Shown one piece after another: positions 33,044 to 39,720 of a stretch of DNA of 64,000 bases. Within the stretch, counting starts at the first letter, position 1, and every line of letters starts with the position of its first letter. Made by a program: the position numbers and the translations under genes. Source of the DNA: Micromonospora alfalfae (GTDB taxonomy: Bacteria; Actinomycetota; Actinomycetes; Mycobacteriales; Micromonosporaceae). The notes under the pieces were generated by a model, which saw nothing but the letters and a program-made list of their open reading frames with translations, was not told where the DNA came from and searched no databases. The DNA lies in NCBI RefSeq assembly GCF_022230925.1, contig NZ_JAKKFH010000009.1:62001-126000 (forward strand), given 5' to 3'.

Positions 33044-33088
33044 CGCGCCGCGGGTGCCCACAGATCCACAGCGGGCACCCGCGGCGCG
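33044..33088. terminator. 16-bp hairpin after the DUF2342 gene
   Basis: Arms 33044-33059 and 33073-33088 pair perfectly over 16 bp around a 13-nt loop. It lies 20 bp after the DUF2342 stop and just before the 25-bp repeat array, convergent with the gene at 33224. Confidence 0.8.
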
Positions 33089-33097
33089 TTCGGCGAT

Positions 33098-33227
33098 GCC
33101 GACGGTTCAGCGGTGCCGACAGTTCAGCGTTCGGGCGATGCCGACAGTTCAGCGTTCGGGCGACGCCGACGGTTCGGCGTTCGGGCGACGCCGACGGTTC
33201 AGCGTTCGGGCGACGCCGACCGTTCAG
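33098..33227. repeat. 25-bp tandem repeat array overlapping a gene 3' end
   Basis: Four full 25-bp units run 33115-33139, 33140-33164, 33165-33189 and 33190-33214, with a truncated unit on each side (33098-33112 and 33215-33227). Each unit starts GCCGAC and contains GTTCAGCGTTCGGGCGA with one or two substitutions. The right end covers the stop codon of the gene at 33224. There are no spacers, so it is not CRISPR. Confidence 0.9.
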
Positions 33228-33832
33228 GTGGGTCGGCCCGATCCGGAGAGCAGGGCGCGGGTCGCTTCCCAACCCTCGAAGGCCGGGTCCAGCGTGGCCA
33301 GGTCAGCCGGGCCGCGCAGTCGTCGCCAGCCGGTGGTGACCGCCACATCACCCGGGCGCGGGGCGTTGGCGCGCGCCTCGGCCGGCGTCGCCGTGTCCAG
33401 CTCCAGCGTCGGCAGCCACTCCGGCGCGGGCAGTCGTACCGCGACCCCGAGCAGACCCCTGCCGCCTCCCTCGACCGGAGCCACAGCGACCGGCCTGCTG
33501 CTGAGTGGGCGGAGCAGCTTGCCGACGGTCAGAGCGGGCAGGTCCGGCACGTCCCCGACCAGCACTGCCGCCTGGTCGTACCCCTCCAACGCGGCGAACA
33601 CGGCATTCGGCGTCGGCTCGGCCACCTCGTACACCGCCGTACCGGGCCACACCAGCGCATCGGCCAGGGCCCGGTCGGCCGGGGTCACCGCGACCGCGAC
33701 CTCCACCTCGTTGAGCGTGGCGAACAGGTCGATGACGTCTTCCGCGAGCGCCGCTCGCCATTGCGCCAGGTCGACGCCGGGCGGCGACCAGTGCACCGGC
33801 CCGAGCATCGCCACCACCACCCGTCGCGCCAT
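33224..33832 (-). CDS. Hypothetical protein, nucleotidyltransferase/GT-A-like (CofC-like) fold suspected
   Basis: A 202-residue soluble protein. Features are a central strand-Asp motif AVLVGDVPDLPALTVG (about 90-105), then VAPVEGGGRGLLGVAV. These resemble the dinucleotide/nucleotide-binding layout of MobA, CofC and other short GT-A enzymes, in which an xxGDxP loop binds metal and substrate. The similarity is faint, and I would not assign a reaction. GTG or ATG start at 33832. Its end lies inside the 25-bp repeat array. It stands alone among repeats. Confidence 0.6.
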   Translation of the reverse strand: MARRVVVAMLGPVHWSPPGVDLAQWRAALAEDVIDLFATLNEVEVAVAVTPADRALADALVWPGTAVYEVAEPTPNAVFAALEGYDQAAVLVGDVPDLPALTVGKLLRPLSSRPVAVAPVEGGGRGLLGVAVRLPAPEWLPTLELDTATPAEARANAPRPGDVAVTTGWRRLRGPADLATLDPAFEGWEATRALLSGSGRPT

Positions 33833-33920
33833 CCCCCGACCCTAGCGCCCCGCCCAACCCGGCCACCCAACCCGGCCACCCCACCCGGCCACCCACCCAC
33901 CCGGCCCGACCCACGTAGCT

Positions 33921-34095
33921 GAGACCAACCAACCCTCCGACCCACCCACGCGAGACCAACCAACCTGCCGGCCCACCCCACCCGAGATCAACCAACCCGC
34001 CGGCCCACCTAGGCGGGGCCAACCAACCCGCGGGCCCACCCGCCCGAGGGCGATCAACCCGCCGGCCCGCCCACCCGGGGCCGATCAACCCGACG
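33921..34095. repeat. Degenerate 31-32-bp tandem repeats, C-rich
   Basis: Five and a half units of 31-32 bp share GAGACCAACCAACC followed by a CCGGCCCACC stretch; copies diverge at up to a third of positions. The preceding 33850-33920 is a poorer version of the same. The strand bias is extreme (few G on the top strand). No coding frame is convincing. Confidence 0.8.
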
Positions 34096-34312
34096 CAAGC
34101 CATCTGACCCGGACAATTCGGCCCTACCCCGGAGCGGCCCGGTGCGGCTCGTCGTCATGATCGACTCGGCTTCATGGAAGTCGCGGTGTCCCGGCGGCCT
34201 GGACAGCGCGGTTTTCAGGAAGGCGAGTGGATCTAGGCCGATCGCGCGTCAGACAGCAGTCGGCGCTCGGCGCGGTGCCCAGGGGCTCGACGCGCGACGC
34301 CTGAAGAACGCA

Positions 34313-34566
34313 GGGCCCGAAGCGCGCGGGGCCCGAAGCGCGCAGGGCCCGAAGAGCGCGGGGCCCGAAGAACACAGGGTCCGAAGAACACAGGGTCCGA
34401 AGAACGCAGGGCCCGAAGAACACAGGGCCCGAAGAACGCAGGGCCCGAAGAACGCAGGGCCCGAAGAACGCAGGGCCCGAAGAACGCAGGGCCCGAAGAA
34501 CGCAGGGCCCGAAACCCGACGCCCGAAGAGCGCGGCACCCGAAGAACACGGGGCCCGAAGAACGCG
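34313..34566. repeat. 16-bp minisatellite array, about 16 units
   Basis: Twelve consecutive units in exact 16-bp register (34313-34504) have the consensus GGGCCCGAAGAACGCA; units 8 to 12 are identical. Three or four diverged units follow to 34566. The unit is not a multiple of three, so apparent reading frames on both strands are by-products. GGGCCC inside each unit is self-complementary. Confidence 0.92.
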
Positions 34567-34619
34567 ACACGTGTCCGAAGGTTCGACGGGCTGCGCCAGC
34601 GCCTCGGCGGGTGTGTGGG

Positions 34620-35156
34620 TCAGGTGGGGAGCGGTGCGCAGGAGGAGGCGGCGGCGACACCTTCGAGGTAGCCGCGGGCGCGTTCCGACTTGGGGTAGCG
34701 ACCGACCAGCGCCCAGAACCGGGCGTTGTGGCTGGGCACGATGAGGTGCGCCAACTCGTGCAGCAACACGTAGTCGATCACCCATTCGGGCATCTCCTGG
34801 ACGCGGTGCGAGATTCGGATGCTGCGGTCCGCCGGCGTGCAGGAGCCCCACCGGCCGTTCTGGTTGGTGACCCATCGGACGCTGGCCGGCACCGCTTTCG
34901 TGGCATATCCGGCGAGGTAGAGGTCGATGAGCCGATTGGCGCGTTCCAGCAGCTCGGCGTCGGACCGGGCGAGGCGCCCCTCCCGGGCGGCGAGCCGGGC
35001 GAGCATCCGGTCGACCCACTCGCTCTCCTCGGCACGGGAGAACTGGTCGGGGATGAGGACGACCACTCGCTCACCGTCACGGTACGCGGACACCGTGCGT
35101 CGTCGACGCTGACTGCGCCGCACCTCGACGACCGGCTTGCGCGTCCCCGCCATCAC
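34620..35156 (-). CDS. YgjP-like (DUF45) metal-dependent hydrolase
   Basis: A 178-residue member of the SprT/YgjP (M48-like) family of zinc metalloproteins. The catalytic motif HELAH is at residues 133-137, with the third ligand in SHNARFW (His143). NQNGRWGSCTPADRSIRIS (about 98-116) is the conserved pre-motif. The N-terminus (VEVRRSQRRRRTVSAYRDG) matches the family start. GTG 35156 is followed directly by ATG 35153; either may be used. It is a soluble protein, biological substrate unknown. It borders the minisatellite on one side and a long gene-free stretch on the other. Confidence 0.88.
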   Translation of the reverse strand: MMAGTRKPVVEVRRSQRRRRTVSAYRDGERVVVLIPDQFSRAEESEWVDRMLARLAAREGRLARSDAELLERANRLIDLYLAGYATKAVPASVRWVTNQNGRWGSCTPADRSIRISHRVQEMPEWVIDYVLLHELAHLIVPSHNARFWALVGRYPKSERARGYLEGVAAASSCAPLPT

Positions 35157-35665
35157 TGGCCCGCGCAGCCTCGACTACGTGTCACGAAGGAAAGCTAATG
35201 CCCACTGACCAGGGGTCCGCAAGAGTCAACCGCACGACACGCGCCCAGAAAATGGTGATTGGTCGCCAGGCGTCCCGAAAATTTCTTGACCGTAGCGCCA
35301 TCGCGCCATCTCGTCACCCTTGGTGAACGCCGATGGCGCCAGCGCGCGGCACGTCTCCACCGTAGGTGATCACCGCCCCGAATGCCGCCGCAGGGGCACT
35401 CGCACGGGTGGCTGTCAGGGTTTGGTCGGCGTGTCCCCGCCAAACTGACTTATCCGACCTATTTCGCCATGCACACTCTCGACGTCGACTTGCTCACAGG
35501 CCGATGCACAGCTGACATGGAACTGCCCAGACCTGGGTAGGGTCCGCGGACCAGCGGTCACGAAGGTGGCCGCGGAGTGAGACCCAGCGCCGGCGCCCCG
35601 TGTGGCCCGCCGCCGGGCACCCCGCCGGGACGGCATTGACCGGCGGACGAGACGAGGAGGGCACC
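35157..35665. other. Gene-free 509-bp region upstream of the DUF5679 gene
   Basis: No convincing coding frame is present. It is lower in GC than its surroundings and contains TTGACC at 35286-35291. A 9-bp inverted repeat (GCGCCATCG at about 35296 with CGATGGCGC near 35331) is visible. The 150 bp before 35666 probably holds the promoter of the zinc-ribbon gene. A small untranslated RNA cannot be excluded. Confidence 0.5.
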
Positions 35666-35836
35666 GTGGCCGACCAGGCCCAGACGACCTACAACGGTTA
35701 CTGCGTGAAGTGCAAGGAGAAGCGGGACTTCGAGGGGCACGTCGAGGTCTCGAAGACCGGAATGAACATGGCCAAGGGCAAGTGTCCGGTATGCGGTACA
35801 ACAGTGAACCGCATCCTGGGCAAGGCCAAGGTCTGA
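35666..35836 (+). CDS. DUF5679 zinc-ribbon protein
   Basis: A 56-residue zinc-ribbon. Two C-x2-C knuckles, Cys13/Cys16 (GYCVKCKEK) and Cys40/Cys43 (GKCPVCGTT), frame a basic core with the typical MNMAKGKCPVCG segment. This matches the DUF5679 family, small actinobacterial proteins without a known role. GTG 35666 is supported by GAGGAGGG about 5 nt upstream. It is monocistronic, with a perfect terminator 12 bp after its stop. Confidence 0.9.
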   Translation: MADQAQTTYNGYCVKCKEKRDFEGHVEVSKTGMNMAKGKCPVCGTTVNRILGKAKV

Positions 35837-35848
35837 CCCGAACGGGTG

Positions 35849-35888
35849 AACGGGGGTGGGGTGGCCGAGTGGCCACCCCACCCCCGTT
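35849..35888 (+). terminator. 18-bp perfect terminator hairpin of the DUF5679 gene
   Basis: Arms 35849-35866 and 35871-35888 pair perfectly with a GAGT loop. It directly follows the zinc-ribbon gene. No U-tract follows. Confidence 0.85.
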
Positions 35889-36058
35889 GCCGGATCGGGA
35901 GTACGTGCCACCGCTGCGGTAGCCCTGTCGGGTGACCGACAGCGGGCGCGAGGGGCTGTGGAAAACCTGTCAAATCCTGTGGATAGCGCTGGACAGCGGC
36001 CTGACCGCCTGTGGACAACGATCGACTGAACGCGAAGATGCGGTCACGATTCGTGACC

Positions 36059-37171
36059 ATGAGCCGCACCGTATTAGCCCGCCCCACCCTGCTGCCCGGC
36101 CTCAACCGGCTCTGGCGGGACCGGCACACCCTCCAACTCGGCGTCGGCCCTGGGCCGGCCGCCCTACTGGAGTTGGCCAACCCCCGCGCCGCCCACCTGC
36201 TCGACCTGCTCGACGGCACCCGCAGCGAGCGGACCGTGCTGATCGAGGCGGCGTCCGCCCAGGTCAGCGCCGACGACGCGCGTACCCTGCTCGACACCCT
36301 GCGGGCCGCCGGCCTGTTGGTGGCCGCGCACAGCCTGCTCCCCCGCGACCTGACCGGCCCGGTCCGCGCCCGGCTCGCGGCGGAGGCCGGCGCGCTGGCC
36401 CTGGCCGCCGCCCGGCTGCCCGGCACCCCCGCGCAGGTCCTGCGGAGGCGGCGGGCGGCCCGCGTCCTGCTCACCGGCGCCGGGGCGCTCGGCGGGCCGC
36501 TGACGGTGGCGTTGGCCCAGTCCGGTGTGGGGCAGGTGATTCCCCAGCTCACCGGCCCGGTACGCCCCGTCGACCTGATCGGCACAGGCATCCCCGCCGC
36601 CGAACTCGGTCGGCCGCTGGCACCGGCGGTGCGGGCTGCTGTCAACCGCGTCGCACCGGGCACCGGCACCCATCCGAGCCGCGCCGGCCGGATCGACCTG
36701 GTGATCCAGCTCGGCACGGACCGGCCTCCGGCGCTGCTCGCCGCCGGTCTCGCCCAGCGCCGGCAGCCACACCTGCTGGTCACGCTGCGCGAGGGCGTAC
36801 CGGTGATCGGGCCGTTGGTCCGCCCACCCGCCGGGCCCTGCCTGCACTGCGTCGAGCTGCACCGGGCCGACCGCGACCCGGACTGGCCCCGGCTCGCCGC
36901 GCAACTCGCCGCCGCCGACCCGATGGCCGTCGCAACGACAGGCACGCTGCTCGTCGCCTGCGGGTACGCCCTGGCCGAGGCGCTGACGCAGCTGGACGGC
37001 GGCCAGCCGGAGACGCTGGGTAGTGCCATGGAGATCACCGGTGCCGGCTGTTTCCGTCGTCGGGGTTGGCCGCCACACCCGGCGTGTGGGTGCTCGCGAG
37101 GCCGAGTGTCCGCACCAGCCCGGCCGCAGAGCAGCAGCGGGGCCCTCCGGTCGGTAACAATGACCGGGTGA
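36059..37171 (+). CDS. ThiF/E1-like protein, TOMM leader-peptide-binding type, orphan
   Basis: A 370-residue E1-like protein. The N-terminal 100 residues (LARPTLLPGLNRLWRDRHTL, LDLLDGTRSERTVL) resemble the winged-helix peptide-clamp (RRE) of azoline-forming enzymes. A Rossmann core follows (RVLLTGAGALGGPLTVALAQSG, about 135-155). A zinc site is suggested by CLHCVELHRADRD and the C-terminal HPACGCS. No YcaO, dehydrogenase or precursor peptide lies nearby. The same gene is beside the ABC1 kinase and whiB7 in mycobacteria (Rv3196 as I recall). ATG 36059 is chosen because SRTVLARP follows; the GTGA overlap with the next gene indicates coupling. Confidence 0.82.
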   Translation: MSRTVLARPTLLPGLNRLWRDRHTLQLGVGPGPAALLELANPRAAHLLDLLDGTRSERTVLIEAASAQVSADDARTLLDTLRAAGLLVAAHSLLPRDLTGPVRARLAAEAGALALAAARLPGTPAQVLRRRRAARVLLTGAGALGGPLTVALAQSGVGQVIPQLTGPVRPVDLIGTGIPAAELGRPLAPAVRAAVNRVAPGTGTHPSRAGRIDLVIQLGTDRPPALLAAGLAQRRQPHLLVTLREGVPVIGPLVRPPAGPCLHCVELHRADRDPDWPRLAAQLAAADPMAVATTGTLLVACGYALAEALTQLDGGQPETLGSAMEITGAGCFRRRGWPPHPACGCSRGRVSAPARPQSSSGALRSVTMTG

Positions 37172-38514
37172 CCGACATCCCGCGCCGCGCCGTGTCCCGC
37201 ACCGCCAAGCTCGCCGCCCTGCCGCTCGGCTTCGCCGGCCGGACCGTTCTCGGGATGGGAAAGCGCGTCACCGGGCTGGCCTCCGACGTGATCTCCGCGG
37301 AGATTCAGCAGCGCACCGCCGAGCAGCTGTTCAGCGTGCTGGGCCAGCTCAAGGGCGGGGCGATGAAGTTCGGCCAGGCACTGTCGGTCTTCGAGGCCGC
37401 GTTGCCGGAGGAGATCGCCGCGCCCTACCGGCAGGCGCTGACGAAGTTGCAGGAGGCGGCGCCACCGCTGCCGGTCGCCAGCGTGCACAAGGTTCTGGCC
37501 GAGCAGCTCGGCCCCGACTGGCGGGACCTGTTCGTCGAGTTCAACGACGTTCCGGCCGCCGCCGCGAGCATCGGCCAGGTGCACCGGGCGCGCTGGCGCG
37601 AGCCGGGCTTCGACGAGTCGGGCGAACCGAACAGCCGCGACGTGGCGGTCAAGATCCAATATCCGGGGGCCGGCGACGCCCTGCTCGCCGACCTCAAGCA
37701 GCTCTCCCGACTGGGCGGAATGTTCCGGGCCATCCAGCCCGGCCTGGACGTCAAGCCGCTCCTGGCCGAGCTGCGCGAACGGATCACCGAGGAGTTGGAC
37801 TACGAGTTGGAGGCCGAGTCGCAGCGCACCTTCGCCGCCGCGTACGCCGACGACCCGGAGATCTACATCCCGGAGGTGGTCAATGCCTCGCCCCGGGTGC
37901 TGGTCACCGAATGGGTGACTGGCACCCCGCTGGCCGACATCATCCGCGAGGGCACCGAGGAGGATCGGGACGAGGCGGGTCGGTTGATGGCCACCCTGCA
38001 CCTCTCCGCGCCGCAGCGGGCCGGGCTGCTGCACGCCGATCCGCACCCGGGAAACTTCCGGTTGCTGCCCGACGGTCGGCTCGGGGTGATCGACTTCGGT
38101 GCGGTGGCCCGGATGCCGGAGGGCACCCCGGAGCCGATCGGTCGTATCGCCGCGACGGCCCTGCGCGGCGATGCCGACGAGGTGGTGGCGGGACTGCGGT
38201 CGGAGGGGTTCATCGGTTCGGCCGAGGAGATCGACGCCGAAGGGGTGCTCGACTTCATCCGCCCCATGCTGGAGCCCATCGCGGCGGACGGCTTCCGGTT
38301 CACCCGGGCCTGGCTACGGGCCGAGGCGGGCCGACTGGCCAGCCCGCGCTCCCCCACGTACCAGCTGAGCAGGCAGCTCAACCTGCCACCGTCGTACCTG
38401 CTGATCCACCGGGTGACGCTCGGGTCGATCGGGGTGCTCTGCCAGTTGGAGGCGAAGGCCCCCTACCGGAGCATCCTGGAGCGCTGGCTGCCCGGCTTCG
38501 CCCCGGTCGCCTGA
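37168..38514 (+). CDS. ABC1/AarF/UbiB family atypical kinase
   Basis: A 448-residue ABC1 protein kinase-like ATPase. Family marks are the KxGQ motif in QLKGGAMKFGQALS (about 55-70), the AAAS loop in PAAAASIGQVHRA, the ATP-site Lys in VAVKIQYPG, and the catalytic LLHADPHPGNF and VIDFGAV (DFG-like). Relatives (UbiB, Rv3197) act in quinone or lipid metabolism or macrolide tolerance. GTG 37168 overlaps the previous stop (GTGA). No transmembrane tail is visible. The start of the gene has no clear ribosome binding site, consistent with translational coupling. Confidence 0.93.
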   Translation: MTDIPRRAVSRTAKLAALPLGFAGRTVLGMGKRVTGLASDVISAEIQQRTAEQLFSVLGQLKGGAMKFGQALSVFEAALPEEIAAPYRQALTKLQEAAPPLPVASVHKVLAEQLGPDWRDLFVEFNDVPAAAASIGQVHRARWREPGFDESGEPNSRDVAVKIQYPGAGDALLADLKQLSRLGGMFRAIQPGLDVKPLLAELRERITEELDYELEAESQRTFAAAYADDPEIYIPEVVNASPRVLVTEWVTGTPLADIIREGTEEDRDEAGRLMATLHLSAPQRAGLLHADPHPGNFRLLPDGRLGVIDFGAVARMPEGTPEPIGRIAATALRGDADEVVAGLRSEGFIGSAEEIDAEGVLDFIRPMLEPIAADGFRFTRAWLRAEAGRLASPRSPTYQLSRQLNLPPSYLLIHRVTLGSIGVLCQLEAKAPYRSILERWLPGFAPVA

Positions 38515-38539
38515 CCACATTAAGGCCCGGTCGCCTGAC
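38502..38539. repeat. Direct repeat duplicating the ABC1 gene stop codon
   Basis: CCCGGTCGCCTGAC occurs at 38502-38515 and again at 38526-38539, a 24-bp period. The first copy contains the stop codon and the second is untranslated. It resembles the stop-spanning duplication at 1931-1972. Confidence 0.75.
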
Positions 38540-38548
38540 GACATGGGG

Positions 38549-38578
38549 AAGGGCGGGTGCCGGTCGGCACCCGCCCTT
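38549..38578. terminator. Terminator between the ABC1 gene and the whiB7 transcript
   Basis: A 14-bp perfect inverted repeat (38549-38562 with 38565-38578) lies between the convergent ABC1 gene (ends 38514) and the small gene downstream of whiB7 (ends 38594). It serves both strands. Confidence 0.8.
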
Positions 38579-38593
38579 CTGTGTGAGGTGGTA

Positions 38594-38773
38594 CTAGAGA
38601 ACGCCCAGGTCGCGAGCCGCCTGATTGCGGCTGGTCATGGCGACGGTACGGGCGGATCGGGTTGCCTCAGTGCTCGTGGTGGTACGACCGGCCTGAGGCC
38701 GGCGCATTCGAGCCCGGGTCAACGCTTCGTGGAGTAGTTGCATCTCGAAGGCTCCACTCGGAACGTTCAACAT
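38594..38773 (-). CDS. 59-residue basic protein downstream of whiB7
   Basis: A small, soluble, basic protein starting MLNVPSGAFEMQLLHEALTR and ending ARTVAMTSRNQAARDLGVL; the centre is Arg/Thr/Ser-rich. Amphipathic helices are likely at both ends. It is encoded on the same strand as whiB7, 58 bp after its stop, with a hairpin (about 38790-38806) between. The frame is open to an ATG at 38830 that nearly overlaps the whiB7 stop, so translational coupling with a longer product is possible. I do not recognise a family. Its place in the whiB7 transcript suggests a role in the same stress response. Confidence 0.65.
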   Translation of the reverse strand: MLNVPSGAFEMQLLHEALTRARMRRPQAGRTTTSTEATRSARTVAMTSRNQAARDLGVL

Positions 38774-38831
38774 CGTTTTCTCACTCACTGCCGGTGTGAC
38801 ACCGGCGTAGTTGGAACGGGTCGGGAACATG

Positions 38832-39197
38832 TCAGGCTGCTAGCCGGACCGCACCACGCACCTCGGACAGCCCACTGGCTGCCAGGCGCGCCTCGGCCTC
38901 GACCCGAAGCTCGGCGTCGCGGGCGACGTCCTCCTTACGCGGACGGCCACGGGGCCGCTTACGCGGGACAACCGCGCCACGCTCGAAGATCTCGCCGCCC
39001 CAGACGCCCCACGGCTCCGCTCGCTCAACGGCTCCGGCCAGGCATTCGACACGCAGCGGGCAGTCCCCGCAGAGTGACTTGGCCAGCTCGAGCTCGGTGG
39101 GCGAGTCGGAGAACCACAGGTCGGGGTCGAACTTCCGGCAGGGCAGGTTCGCCTCCATCTCGACGCTCATGTCGAGGGGGGCCAACGCCAGACTCAT
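38832..39197 (-). CDS. whiB7: WhiB7, iron-sulfur regulator of intrinsic antibiotic resistance
   Basis: A 121-residue WhiB7. Cluster cysteines are at 20, 43, 46 and 52, the turn GVWGG at 64-68, and the WhiB7-specific AT-hook RPRGRPRK at 81-88, which reads the minor groove of AT-rich promoter DNA. Position 65-67 (W) and the linker are normal. WhiB7 binds SigA and activates efflux, ribosome-protection and drug-modification genes. ATG 39197 has GAGAGGTG 8 nt upstream. A terminator and leader ORF precede it (39261-39576), and an AT-rich autoregulated promoter lies at 39661-39720. uvrD2 is upstream, as in mycobacteria. Confidence 0.97.
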   Translation of the reverse strand: MSLALAPLDMSVEMEANLPCRKFDPDLWFSDSPTELELAKSLCGDCPLRVECLAGAVERAEPWGVWGGEIFERGAVVPRKRPRGRPRKEDVARDAELRVEAEARLAASGLSEVRGAVRLAA

Positions 39198-39260
39198 CTC
39201 CCGGTCACCTCTCTCTCACTTCGATCTCGTGGATCGCATTCCGACGTACTTACGGCGGGC

Positions 39261-39305
39261 AAAAAACTGAGGCCGCGGATCCCGGTAAGCGGGTTCCGCG
39301 GCCTC
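39261..39305 (-). terminator. whiB7 leader attenuator (Rho-independent terminator with U6)
   Basis: On the minus strand a 16-bp stem (39305-39290 with 39284-39269, one mismatch, 5-nt loop) is followed, after AGT, by a run of T that includes 39266-39261. It lies 64 bp upstream of the whiB7 start and 22 bp downstream of the leader ORF stop. A U-tract terminator is rare in this GC-rich window and would stop transcription before whiB7 by default. Confidence 0.88.
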
Positions 39306-39349
39306 GAGGTGAGCCGGAGTCTGATGGTCAGACCGGTTTACCTCGAGGT
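39302..39349 (-). promoter_or_regulatory. whiB7 antiterminator helix
   Basis: Two copies of CCTCGAGG (39341-39348 and 39302-39309) are self-complementary, so they can pair with each other over 9 bp, extended inward by CCGG/CCGG and a TCTGA-CCA-TCAGA hairpin. This helix uses bases 39302-39305 that also belong to the terminator stem, so the two structures exclude each other. The leader stop codon UGA lies inside it (39330-39328). A ribosome finishing the leader would open this helix; one stalled earlier would leave it intact. Confidence 0.75.
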
Positions 39350-39576
39350 GGAACGCCGCGGACATCCGTGCGCTTCTTGGCGACCTGGATGCCATTGCCC
39401 GTGAAGCCACTGGTCCCCTCGACTCCAGCGGGCGCGACGGTCAGGGTCAGCTCGGCCTGAACCTGGTGCACCTGTGGAACCGACGGTCGTGCAGCCGCGA
39501 GGGCCACCCGGACAGCCGACATCGGAGCGCAGACAGACGGCATCGCCGCCAGACGCTCATAGGTGAAGATCTTCAC
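39328..39576 (-). CDS. Leader ORF of the whiB7 attenuator (82 codons)
   Basis: An 82-residue ORF with an excellent start: GGAGG about 8 nt before GTG 39576. It reads MKIFTYERLAAMPSVCAPMS at the N-terminus and ends GVPPRGKPV. It has no membrane segment or known domain. Its stop lies inside the antiterminator helix and 22 bp before the terminator. Known whiB7 genes carry upstream ORFs whose interrupted translation induces whiB7. Leader ORFs of this class can be coding or only sensors; whether the peptide has a function is unknown. Shorter in-frame starts (for example the ATG in RLAAMPSV) are possible. Confidence 0.7.
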   Translation of the reverse strand: MKIFTYERLAAMPSVCAPMSAVRVALAAARPSVPQVHQVQAELTLTVAPAGVEGTSGFTGNGIQVAKKRTDVRGVPPRGKPV

Positions 39577-39660
39577 GGGTGCCACCTCCCTCACGTTCCT
39601 CGAATCGACTGGACCGACCTCGTGAGCAGCCGGAATGGCGCCGCTCGCGTGGTGTGTTCT

Positions 39661-39720
39661 GAGGCTATTCCTCGCGCCGGGGCGAGGGCAAACGAATTTA
39701 CGACGAGATTTCGAAAGTTT
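39661..39720 (-). promoter_or_regulatory. whiB7 promoter with AT-rich WhiB7-binding element
   Basis: On the minus strand TTGCCC (39690-39685), an 18-nt spacer and TAGCCT (39666-39661) form a SigA-like promoter. Directly upstream of the -35 lies an AT-rich stretch (39691-39720, with AAAACTTTCGAAATC and AAATTCG). WhiB7 contacts AT-rich DNA just before the -35, so this arrangement suggests autoactivation. The element overlaps the last codons of uvrD2. The leader to whiB7 would be about 460 nt. Confidence 0.65.

Noticed and set aside
33098..34566. Possible CRISPR array.
   Set aside because: The repeats are head-to-tail without spacers and with varied unit sizes, and no cas genes are near.
34142..34744. 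Open frames on both strands through the 16-bp repeat array.
   Set aside because: The 16-bp unit shifts frame each step, giving a 48-bp superrepeat with any frame open; no start with a binding site or domain.
35195..35443. An 82-codon minus-strand frame in the gene-free region.
   Set aside because: Composition is not like neighbouring genes, the start lacks a binding site and no motif is visible.
36059..38514. A biosynthetic gene cluster for an azole-containing peptide around the E1-like protein.
   Set aside because: No cyclodehydratase, dehydrogenase, protease or precursor peptide is visible; neighbours are conserved housekeeping genes.
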